Of a stretch of DNA of 12,569 nt, positions 1 through 6,780 are shown in pieces. The translations under genes were made by a program, and so were the position numbers. The notes beneath the pieces were generated by a model. The model ran no database searches, was not told the DNA's origin, and saw nothing but the letters and a program-made list of their open reading frames with translations. This stretch comes from Erysipelotrichaceae bacterium (GTDB lineage Bacteria; Bacillota_I; Bacilli_A; Erysipelotrichales; Coprobacillaceae). Where the stretch lies: contig JAJQDJ010000073.1 in NCBI GenBank assembly GCA_021202205.1, positions 1-12,569 on the forward strand, given 5' to 3'. Position 1 is the stretch's first letter, and each line of letters starts with the position of its first letter.

Positions 1-387
1 AAGAATAATGGTGAATTTAGTGATGTTAATACTATTATTTATGGACATAGCATGAATAATTGTTAACGATTTTATGACATAACATAATATGATGATACTG
101 ATTATTATAATGAACATAATACAGTATATATTTATACATTAGGTGGAAATGTTAGTATATATACAATTTATGTATCAAAAGTCATTTATCCAGATGATGA
201 TATGTATGTTACAAGCATTGATGATTATGAGTCATATATCAATGCAGCTCAAAGTGACGCATTGAATGTTTCAGATATAGATACTTCTGAGAAAAAATCA
301 TTAATATTATTGAGTACATGTAATCTTGAAACGAATAAAAAAAGAAATATTGTTTCTGCTTATTTATCAGAAATATATGAAAGATAG
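1..387 (+). pseudogene. srtB: Class B sortase, 3' fragment with two in-frame stops
   Basis: Frame 1 from the window edge gives residues that align without gaps to the catalytic half of class B sortases, which attach proteins to the cell wall or build pili. The catalytic His lies in the motif YGHSMN (His codon 46-48), the catalytic Cys in LSTC (319-321) and the catalytic Arg in RNIVSAYL (343-345). Between them, TAA codons at 64-66 and 85-87 interrupt the reading frame. They fall where functional sortases read roughly 'GSMFGDLKKYDD'; here the frame reads C-stop-RFYDIT-stop-YDD, and the usual Gly is Cys. Downstream the sequence is well preserved (YYNEHNTVYIYTLGG) and ends at TAG 385-387. TAA ends most other genes here, so recoding is unlikely. 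An ATG at 202 could start a 61-residue remnant holding Cys and Arg but not His, so it should be inactive. The 5' part lies outside the window. Confidence 0.82.
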
Positions 388-403
388 TTAACTTTTTCAA
401 AAA

Positions 404-410
404 AGAGGTG
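404..410 (+). promoter_or_regulatory. Ribosome binding site of the first class A PBP
   Basis: AGAGGTG lies 8 nt before the ATG at 419 and only 17 nt after the stop of the sortase pseudogene. No promoter or terminator is evident in the 31-nt gap, so the PBP was probably the next gene in the sortase transcript and may still depend on a promoter to the left of the window. Confidence 0.6.
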
Positions 411-418
411 AAAATCGT

Positions 419-2848
419 ATGCGCAAAAAGTATAGAGTAAAGAAATCGGTTGTAAAATCGTTTAAAATCATACTCATAACAATTTGTATAGTTTTGACCT
501 CTTTTTATTTAAACTATTGTTATAGTATTTTATCTCAAATTGACACTTTTTCAACTGATAGCTTGTCAGTTGAAGAAACATCAATTCAAGTTGATCAGGA
601 TGGAAATGAATACTATTATTATGGTTCTACAGGTGTTAAAAAATATGTGGAATATGATGATATTCCACAAGTACTAATAGATGCAGTTGTTTCGGCCGAA
701 GATTCACGTTTTTTTGAACATAGTGGATTTGATGTGCCAAGAATTATTAAAGCACTTATGGGTAATTTATCTGCTGGTACTATTACCTCAGGAGCTTCGA
801 CAATCACTCAGCAAGTGATAAAAAAGAATTATTATCCCGATGAAGAACAAACTTTAACAAGAAAAATTGGGGAAGTGATTCTATCTATAGAGGCAACCAG
901 ACAAACAACTAAAGAGCAAATATTAGAAACTTATTTAAATAATGTTTATTATGGCAAGGGTATAAGTGCTATTGGCTTATATGCAGCTAGTCAATATTAT
1001 TTTAATAAATCACCACAGAATCTTACTTTGCCTGAAGCAGCTTTGTTGGCTGGTACTATTAATAATCCTAATAAGTATGATCCATTTTATGATTTGGAAG
1101 CAGCAACACAAAGAAGAGATACTGTTTTAGATTTAATGGTGTATCATGGTTATATTAGTGAAGAAGAGGGAAAAGCCGCAAAATCTATTCCTGTTGAAAA
1201 TACATTAGATTATAATTCATTAACAGCCAGTAATGAATATCAATCTTATGCTGATAAGGTTACTCGTGAAGTATATGAAGCAACTGGCTATGATCCTAAT
1301 ACAACACCTATGATTATTACAACCTACATTGATATGGGCTTACAGGACTATTTAGATGAAATATCAACAGGTGAAGCTTATGATTTTCCTGATGAATATA
1401 TGCAAACAGGAGCATGTGTGCAAGAAACAACAACAGGTAGAATTGTAGGTGTTTTGGCAGCAAGAGATTATGTTGCAATGGGAACAAGTTATGCTTATGC
1501 TGCAAGTAAGAAACTGGCTGCCTCGGATTCTACTTATAACTATGGTCAGCGTAATCAACCTGGCTCATCATTAAAACCAATTATTGCTTATGCAGCTGCC
1601 TTTGAATATTTGGATTATTCTACTGTACATTATGTTCATGATACAGCTTATAGTCAGGGTGATTGGACGCCAAGCAATTGGGATAATCAATATCATGGCG
1701 ATGTTACAATTGAAGAAGCATTGATGAAATCATGGAATTTAGCTGCTATACAAACACTTAATGAAGTTGTTAGCGAAGTTGGAACAAGTGAAATTGTATC
1801 GTATCTTGAAGGTTTTGGTTTTGACATGTATGGGGAAGAGTTTAGTTTAGGTTATGCGATTGGTTCATGGAAAATAGGTGTTTCACCTGAAGAGGAGGCA
1901 GCAGCATATGCTGCTATAGCAAATGGTGGAACTTATATCAAACCATATACAGTGGAAAAGATTGAATTGCTGGAAACGGGTGAAGTTATATATTTTGATG
2001 AGGAAGCTCAAGAAAATAGCACACAAGCTTTGTCTGAAGAATCAGCTTTTATGATTCGTTCTATTATGGTTGATTATGTTTCAACAGGTTATGGGAAATA
2101 TGCTTATTTAAATCTTGGTTATCAAATAGGTGCAAAGTCTGGTACAACCAATCATGATGAAACATCAGTGAATAGTAATCTTATAGGTAAAAGCAAAGAT
2201 GTTTGGATGGCTGCCTATTCTCCTGATTATTCATGGAGTGTTTGGTGTGGCTATACATCCGAAGCCCTAAAATTAGGTTATTATCCTACGGGTTCTCCTG
2301 CAGCTGAAATATCGGGATTGATTGCTCAATATTTACATAGTAATGGTGTAACAAATAGTTATCCAAGCCAGCCTAGTGGGGTAGTAGAAGCAAGCTGTAT
2401 TGCAGGCGTATATCCATACGTCGCACCTTCGGTATTGACTTCTGAAAGTAATATCACAACAGGATATTTTAAATCTAATAATGTACCAAGTGAAACAGTA
2501 GCTTCTGTTACTTACGAATTGCCTGATTTAACAAGTTTTTCAGCTGTAAGTGTTAATAGCAATCAGGTACAAGTAACATTTGCAGATGTCTCTAATTCTC
2601 AAGCAACACAAACCTATATTGTAGGAGGTGCAACGTTTACTGTTGCATATAATACCCAGATTTACTATGTTGCAGAAATTGTCGGTTATGCTGGTAAAAC
2701 AATTTATAGTGAAAAATTAACATCCAATACAGGTATATTGAATTATACTTTACCTTCTGGTACCTATACAATTATTGGCTATTATGCTGATGAAAGTGGT
2801 GAAACAACCTCTAATCAAATAACACAAAGTGTTGTCATTGGGGAATAG
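419..2848 (+). CDS. Class A penicillin-binding protein (bifunctional glycosyltransferase/transpeptidase), paralogue 1
   Basis: An 809-residue PBP1A-type enzyme that polymerises lipid II into glycan strands and cross-links the stem peptides outside the membrane. A short basic N-terminus is followed by one membrane anchor (about residues 15-38). The GT51 domain (about 80-260) has EDSRFFEH with catalytic Glu94, GASTITQQ (125-132), RKIGE (148-152, second Glu) and the KEQILETYLNNVYYG helix. The penicillin-binding transpeptidase domain has the nucleophile in SSLK (Ser383, Lys386), SWN (438-440) and KSGT (573-576), so both active sites look intact. About 110 C-terminal residues (about 695-809) form a beta-rich, Ig/fibronectin-like domain. 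It is closely related to the - strand PBP at 6781-9579 but lacks that protein's extra C-terminal domain and acidic tail. The gene follows the broken sortase by 31 nt and precedes the NlpC/P60 gene. Confidence 0.95.
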   Translation: MRKKYRVKKSVVKSFKIILITICIVLTSFYLNYCYSILSQIDTFSTDSLSVEETSIQVDQDGNEYYYYGSTGVKKYVEYDDIPQVLIDAVVSAEDSRFFEHSGFDVPRIIKALMGNLSAGTITSGASTITQQVIKKNYYPDEEQTLTRKIGEVILSIEATRQTTKEQILETYLNNVYYGKGISAIGLYAASQYYFNKSPQNLTLPEAALLAGTINNPNKYDPFYDLEAATQRRDTVLDLMVYHGYISEEEGKAAKSIPVENTLDYNSLTASNEYQSYADKVTREVYEATGYDPNTTPMIITTYIDMGLQDYLDEISTGEAYDFPDEYMQTGACVQETTTGRIVGVLAARDYVAMGTSYAYAASKKLAASDSTYNYGQRNQPGSSLKPIIAYAAAFEYLDYSTVHYVHDTAYSQGDWTPSNWDNQYHGDVTIEEALMKSWNLAAIQTLNEVVSEVGTSEIVSYLEGFGFDMYGEEFSLGYAIGSWKIGVSPEEEAAAYAAIANGGTYIKPYTVEKIELLETGEVIYFDEEAQENSTQALSEESAFMIRSIMVDYVSTGYGKYAYLNLGYQIGAKSGTTNHDETSVNSNLIGKSKDVWMAAYSPDYSWSVWCGYTSEALKLGYYPTGSPAAEISGLIAQYLHSNGVTNSYPSQPSGVVEASCIAGVYPYVAPSVLTSESNITTGYFKSNNVPSETVASVTYELPDLTSFSAVSVNSNQVQVTFADVSNSQATQTYIVGGATFTVAYNTQIYYVAEIVGYAGKTIYSEKLTSNTGILNYTLPSGTYTIIGYYADESGETTSNQITQSVVIGE

Positions 2849-2898
2849 TGAATAATTTATTATTTAAAATATAGCGATAAAAACAATGTTATTTATAA

Positions 2899-2919
2899 TT
2901 CTTAAGAATTTCTTAAGAA
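2899..2919 (+). promoter_or_regulatory. CiaR-like direct repeat (CTTAAG-N5-CTTAAG) upstream of the NlpC/P60 promoter
   Basis: Two copies of the self-palindromic 10-mer TTCTTAAGAA occupy 2899-2908 and 2910-2919, an 11-bp period that places both on the same helix face. The cores read CTTAAG-AATTT-CTTAAG. This hexamer-N5-hexamer layout is that of OmpR/PhoB-family response regulators. It is one base per half-site from the streptococcal CiaR box TTTAAG-N5-TTTAAG. It ends 6 bp before the -35 box of the next gene, a position usual for an activator. I did not see the pair in the other upstream regions of this window. Confidence 0.45.
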
Positions 2920-2925
2920 AAAAGG

Positions 2926-2954
2926 TAGACATTTATTAGAAGATGTTTTATAAT
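2926..2954 (+). promoter_or_regulatory. Sigma-A-type promoter of the NlpC/P60 gene
   Basis: The -35 box TAGACA (2926-2931), a 17-bp spacer and a perfect -10 TATAAT (2949-2954) give a near-consensus promoter. It overlaps the first in-frame ATG (2943), which therefore cannot be the translation start of transcripts from this promoter. Confidence 0.7.
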
Positions 2955-2973
2955 GTCTCAGAGAATATTATAG

Positions 2974-2980
2974 AAAGGAG
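2974..2980 (+). promoter_or_regulatory. Ribosome binding site that fixes the NlpC/P60 start at 2988
   Basis: AAAGGAG ends 7 nt before the ATG at 2988. The alternative in-frame ATG at 2943 has no comparable site and lies inside the promoter spacer. Confidence 0.75.
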
Positions 2981-2987
2981 AAGACGA

Positions 2988-4448
2988 ATGGACAAAAAAA
3001 TTAAATCATTAGTCTTAGACAATTTATATGAACATGTTATAAAACGTAAGGCTATGTTTATTCCATTATTATGTATTTCTACTTTTGGTTTAGTTGGTTT
3101 TGTTGCTATTGATAAAGAAGCACCAACCATTGAAGCAAATAGTATTGAAGTATTATATGGAACAGCATTAGATAAGACAATGTTTAATATTTCTGATAAT
3201 CGCACTTCTTTAGATGCTTTAGATGTTGATATTGATGACAGTCATTATACTGCTGATCAATTAGGAACATATACTGTTGATGTTACAGCTACAGACATTT
3301 TTAACAATTCATGTACGAAAACTGTCCAAGTAGAGGTTGTTGATAAAACGGCTCCAATGTTATCAGTCAATGCTGATAATGAGGGTTATGTTATAAATGT
3401 GGGAGTTAACGATTCTAGTGATATTACACAATATTTGAGTGCAACTGATAATGTTGATGGTGATGTTACTACATTTATTGAAACAGATAAAGAATTAGAT
3501 ACATCAGAATTAGGAACACAAGATATTACAGTATCAGTTTCTGATGCTTCTGGTAATACGACAGAAAAAACATTTGAGTTTGTTGTTAAAGATACTGTTG
3601 CTCCAACGATTACTTTGACAGATGGTTCATCTATAGATATTGATTATGGATCAGATTTCGATTATACGGATTATTTTACTGCAAGTGATAATTATGATGA
3701 ATCTGTAACTGTTGATGTTGATAGTACAGTTAATACTAGTGAGGAAGGGACAACAACGCTTACGATTACAGCAACTGATTCATCTAATAATCAGACAACT
3801 GAAACATTAAACGTTGTTGTAAAGGATATATCAGCCCCTACTATTAAACTTTCAAAATCAAAGTTAACTCTTACTGTAGGAGATAGTTTTACAGCTAGTA
3901 AATACTTAAAAAGTGCAACAGATAACAAGGATGGCGACTTGACATCTGATGTTGAAATTAGTAGTAATGTTAAAACTAGTACAGCTGGAACATATAGTGT
4001 TACTTATACAGTGAGTGACGAAGCTGGTAATACAACAAGCAAAACATTAAAAGTGACTGTTAATTCTAAATCAACTAGTGCTTCTGGTGTGGTTGCAACA
4101 GCATTATCAAAAGTTGGTATAGGTAAGTATGCATCTGGATGTACAGGACCTACATATTTTGATTGTTCAGGCTTTGTATACTGGTCATTTAAGCAAAATG
4201 GTATTTCTATACCTCGATCTGCAGCTGCGCAATATAGTGCAACAACAAGAGTATCCAAATCTGATTTACAACCAGGTGATTTAGTATTCTTTAAGAATAC
4301 TGCAGGACATTCAGGTATTAGTCATGTAGGTATTTATATTGGTAATGGTCAATTTGTTCATTGTGGCTCATCGGCTTACGGTGTGGTTGTAAGAAATTTG
4401 AATACAAGCTACTGGATTAGTCATTGGGCTGGCGGTGGCCGTGTATAA
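2988..4448 (+). CDS. Membrane-anchored NlpC/P60 peptidoglycan endopeptidase with four Ig-like repeats
   Basis: A 486-residue surface protein, numbered from the ATG at 2988 chosen for its ribosome binding site. A basic N-terminus and one hydrophobic segment (about 23-41) act as signal or anchor. Four consecutive Ig-like modules of about 75-80 residues (about 45-118, 121-202, 204-280, 283-358) resemble DUF5011/Big_3 domains. Most carry a (S/A)xDNxDGD-type motif and all begin near a 'D..AP' boundary. The catalytic NlpC/P60 domain (about 365-486) has Cys393 in FDCSGFVYW, His446 in SHVGIYIG and His458 in QFVHC, a complete Cys-His-His triad. Such enzymes cut the D-gamma-Glu to diamino-acid bond of stem peptides, and the Ig repeats probably place the enzyme in the wall. 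The gene has its own promoter and a strong terminator. Cleavage specificity is inferred from the family. Confidence 0.92.
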   Translation: MDKKIKSLVLDNLYEHVIKRKAMFIPLLCISTFGLVGFVAIDKEAPTIEANSIEVLYGTALDKTMFNISDNRTSLDALDVDIDDSHYTADQLGTYTVDVTATDIFNNSCTKTVQVEVVDKTAPMLSVNADNEGYVINVGVNDSSDITQYLSATDNVDGDVTTFIETDKELDTSELGTQDITVSVSDASGNTTEKTFEFVVKDTVAPTITLTDGSSIDIDYGSDFDYTDYFTASDNYDESVTVDVDSTVNTSEEGTTTLTITATDSSNNQTTETLNVVVKDISAPTIKLSKSKLTLTVGDSFTASKYLKSATDNKDGDLTSDVEISSNVKTSTAGTYSVTYTVSDEAGNTTSKTLKVTVNSKSTSASGVVATALSKVGIGKYASGCTGPTYFDCSGFVYWSFKQNGISIPRSAAAQYSATTRVSKSDLQPGDLVFFKNTAGHSGISHVGIYIGNGQFVHCGSSAYGVVVRNLNTSYWISHWAGGGRV

Positions 4449-4463
4449 CATATAAAAGTAAAT

Positions 4464-4500
4464 AAAAAGGCAATATTTCAATATAAAATATTGCCTTTTT
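4464..4500. terminator. Rho-independent terminator shared by the convergent NlpC/P60 and CapA-like genes
   Basis: A perfect 15-bp stem, AAAAAGGCAATATTT (4464-4478) against AAATATTGCCTTTTT (4486-4500), has a 7-nt loop. The T-run on one side and A-run on the other give a U-tract in either direction. It lies 16 nt after the + gene stop and 44 nt after the - gene stop. Confidence 0.9.
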
Positions 4501-4543
4501 TAATACAATCAAATTCTACTAAAATATGGCCGTATGAATATAA

Positions 4544-5680
4544 TTACATATCTATATTGATATCACTAGTGATAGCTTCATTGACCATTTCTTGAAAATC
4601 TGAAATAGAGATTGTAATATTGTCATAACCATTTAAACCATGTTTTAAAGCTAGTTCATCAGTATAATCTTTTAAACGATAAACAGTAAAATTACATCTT
4701 GTATCATAAACATTGTTAGAATCAGATGCTTCATAATGATTGACAAGAGGTGTCAATGACACTTTGTCAATATAACATGTATCATCTTCTTTAATCAAAT
4801 CAAATGATAACATACCACCTAATTGAGTATCTTCACTCATCATTCCACTTATAAAATTTCCCAAACTATAAGCAACAAGCGTCTGATGACCATCATTACC
4901 ATCTAGCCATTGCACATCCTGTAAAGTATGTGAATGCGTTCCTAAAACAACATCAACATCTAAAGAGGCAAATAGTTCGGCATACTTTGTTTGAAATTCA
5001 TCAGGTACTATGTCATATTCATTACCCCAGTGTGCAGATACAACAACAAAATCTGCTAACTCTTTTGCTTTGTTTACATCTTCAGTAATAGTATCTTCAT
5101 CAAAAAGATTTAGACAATAATCATTGGGCATGCTATTACCATTGTTCATTTGATTATAGGATAAAAATGCAATTGTAATTCCATTACTTTCAACAACTCT
5201 AATATTATCTCTATCTTCTTGTGATTCATATAAGCCAATATAAGTTAAATTATCATACTCTTCAAATACGCTAATAGAATGTAATATACCATCTAAGCCT
5301 TTATCTAAAGAATGATTCGTTGCTCCATTTACAATATCAAAACCTAAATCACTAAGATTTTGTGCCATTTCATCAGGTGTATTGAAATTAGGATAACCCG
5401 AAGGAGTGCCACCAGCTAAAACTGTTTCCTGATTGACAAAAGCTAAATCTGCTTCAGCAATATATGAAGAAATATTCGTATAATAATCAGAAAAATCATA
5501 TCCGTCTTCTGTTTCTGCTTCATCAATGAGTCTTTGATGAATTAAATTATCTCCAACGGCTACAAAAGAAACAATATTTTCATTTTGTGATGAGGCATCA
5601 GCTTGTTCGTCATCTGAAGATGGAGTAGCAAAGCAACCTGTTAATAATACTAGTGCTAATAATAGTTTAAAATATTTCAT
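4544..5680 (-). CDS. CapA-like (PGA_cap) metallophosphoesterase-fold lipoprotein
   Basis: A 378-residue protein with a lipoprotein signal peptide (lipobox LTGC, Cys16) and a CapA/PGA_cap domain from about 37 to 290. The calcineurin-like metal-site motifs appear in order: GDNLIH (43-48), NQE (83-85), NGATNH (118-123), HWG (217-219), GTHSH (247-251) and SLGNF (272-276). In capsule operons CapA acts in poly-gamma-glutamate polymerisation or export, but no CapB or CapC partner is visible here. A poly-glutamate role is therefore unsupported, and a surface metal-dependent hydrolase linked to wall metabolism is the better inference. The start follows an AAGGGGAA site in the 17-nt gap after the carboxypeptidase gene, so the two form an operon. 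All metal-ligand motifs look intact; the substrate is unknown. Confidence 0.9.
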   Translation of the reverse strand: MKYFKLLLALVLLTGCFATPSSDDEQADASSQNENIVSFVAVGDNLIHQRLIDEAETEDGYDFSDYYTNISSYIAEADLAFVNQETVLAGGTPSGYPNFNTPDEMAQNLSDLGFDIVNGATNHSLDKGLDGILHSISVFEEYDNLTYIGLYESQEDRDNIRVVESNGITIAFLSYNQMNNGNSMPNDYCLNLFDEDTITEDVNKAKELADFVVVSAHWGNEYDIVPDEFQTKYAELFASLDVDVVLGTHSHTLQDVQWLDGNDGHQTLVAYSLGNFISGMMSEDTQLGGMLSFDLIKEDDTCYIDKVSLTPLVNHYEASDSNNVYDTRCNFTVYRLKDYTDELALKHGLNGYDNITISISDFQEMVNEAITSDINIDM

Positions 5681-5697
5681 ATGTTATTCCCCTTTTT

Positions 5698-6606
5698 TTA
5701 TTCCCCATAATATTCTTCTAATGTTAATCCATTTTCATATAAATAAGTGGCCAATTCAACACCTACATATCTTATATGCCAAGGTTCATAAGCATAATTT
5801 GTAATATCTATTTTATCTTCCTGATATCTTAAAATAAAGCCGTATTTATAAGCATCGCTAACAATGAATTTGCCAATATCACTAGTAGCAACTGTAGAAT
5901 TTAATCTTTCTCCAGTTTTGCGATATGAAACATCAATAGCTAAACCTAATTCATGCTCACTTCTTCCAGGATAAGCATTATATTGTGCAGCATGTTCAAG
6001 ACCATAATAAGTGACTGCACGACTATAATATAGTGATTGAGTTTCATATGTTCTAAAACCAGAAATAGAATACAATTCAATTCCTTGTTCAACAGCTGCA
6101 TTATAGAATTTTTCATAAGCCTCAGCTGCTTCTTGTCTTAAATATATGGTACTATCATCACAAACACTAACTAAATCATCAGGATACCAATCCTCATCAA
6201 TAACATATATTTTGTTTACTAAAACAGTAACATCAGTTGGATCATCAACAGTCTCAACTTCTACTGATTCTGGATTAAAAATAGAATCATTGATATATTC
6301 AACAACATCTACAATCAATTCTGCTTTTGTTTCATTACCAGCCGAATCGGTTAAAGTATAGGTTACAACTTCTTTACCAGTTTCGCTTGTATCAATAGTT
6401 GTGTATTCAACCATGTCAATTAAATTATCACCATCAACATTATCTGATGCTTCACTAATATAAGATGAATATTCTATATCGCTATTAACATCTACATGTA
6501 TTCTTTTTTTGGTTAGCTGTAGCGTAGGGGCTTCACTGTCAATTTCTACTGTAGCAGAGCATCCCAATAGTGCAAGACTTATTAAACCTAATAATATTTT
6601 TTTCAT
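5698..6606 (-). CDS. VanY/M15-type D-alanyl-D-alanine carboxypeptidase lipoprotein with an Ig-like domain
   Basis: A 302-residue lipoprotein (lipobox LLGC, Cys16) that should remove the terminal D-Ala from peptidoglycan pentapeptides. Residues about 24-102 form one DUF5011-like Ig module (EAPTLQL, SDNVDGD, DSAGNET) like those in the NlpC/P60 protein. The peptidase M15 domain (about 130-302) contains SGFRTYETQ (182-190), the zinc motif SEHELGLAID (His218, Asp225) and EPWH (Glu274, His277), so the zinc ligands and catalytic Glu are all present. AAGGAGCG precedes the ATG. It is the first gene of a two-gene operon with the CapA-like gene. No vanH, vanA or vanX homologue is visible, so it is more likely a housekeeping trimming enzyme than part of a glycopeptide-resistance cluster. 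Confidence 0.93.
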   Translation of the reverse strand: MKKILLGLISLALLGCSATVEIDSEAPTLQLTKKRIHVDVNSDIEYSSYISEASDNVDGDNLIDMVEYTTIDTSETGKEVVTYTLTDSAGNETKAELIVDVVEYINDSIFNPESVEVETVDDPTDVTVLVNKIYVIDEDWYPDDLVSVCDDSTIYLRQEAAEAYEKFYNAAVEQGIELYSISGFRTYETQSLYYSRAVTYYGLEHAAQYNAYPGRSEHELGLAIDVSYRKTGERLNSTVATSDIGKFIVSDAYKYGFILRYQEDKIDITNYAYEPWHIRYVGVELATYLYENGLTLEEYYGE

Positions 6607-6744
6607 TTTTCGCTCCTTGTATTATTTTTATGATTAATCAATGATAATGATATTATTATCACATAAAGTTATATTTAATATATACCTGTCAATATTATAA
6701 ACTATCTGACATGATAATTCATTAAAAACTTATCTATTTTATAT
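6607..6744 (-). promoter_or_regulatory. Upstream region of the carboxypeptidase-CapA operon
   Basis: This AT-rich gap must hold the operon promoter because it lies after a terminator. On the - strand there is a consensus -35 TTGACA at 6692-6687, but no good -10 at 16-18 bp from it. A TATAAT occurs at 6699-6694 without a good -35. An imperfect palindrome at 6642-6661 (arms TGATAATGAT and ATTATTATCA, one mismatched pair) could be an operator. The exact promoter is unresolved. Confidence 0.35.
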
Positions 6745-6771
6745 AAAAATGAGAGCAAATGCTCTCATTTT
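6745..6771 (-). terminator. Rho-independent terminator of the class B PBP/class A PBP operon
   Basis: The stem AAAATGAGAGC (6746-6756) and GCTCTCATTTT (6761-6771) has an AAAT loop and is followed, in the - direction, by a T-rich run. It lies 9 nt beyond the stop of the second class A PBP. Confidence 0.85.
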
Positions 6772-6780
6772 CTGTATTCA

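Noticed and set aside
64..87. Possible recoding or readthrough of TAA in the sortase frame
   Set aside because: Most other genes here, including the NlpC/P60, CapA-like, carboxypeptidase and tautomerase genes, end in TAA, so TAA is a normal stop and the sortase is better read as a pseudogene.
389..404. CTTTTT-C-AAAAAG as a terminator before the first class A PBP
   Set aside because: The stem is six A/T-rich pairs with a one-base loop and no GC core; it is too weak and probably a chance A/T run.
1317..1558. Antisense open frames inside the first class A PBP, and similar frames at 619-807, 7419-7610, 8428-8634 and 9246-9455
   Set aside because: They are opposite or alternative frames of strongly conserved PBP genes, have no ribosome binding sites that I can see, and show Ser/Cys/His-rich shadow composition.
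2943..2987. N-terminal extension of the NlpC/P60 protein from the ATG at 2943
   Set aside because: The ATG lies in the promoter spacer and lacks a ribosome binding site, while the ATG at 2988 has AAAGGAG at ideal spacing.
5698..6606. Glycopeptide-resistance (van) cluster
   Set aside because: Only a VanY-type carboxypeptidase is present; no vanR/S, vanH, ligase or vanX-like gene accompanies it, and M15 carboxypeptidases are common housekeeping enzymes.
6642..6661. Imperfect AT-rich palindrome as a firm operator
   Set aside because: In sequence this AT-rich such palindromes arise often by chance, and it is not anchored to a convincing -10 box; kept only as a note in the upstream-region entry.
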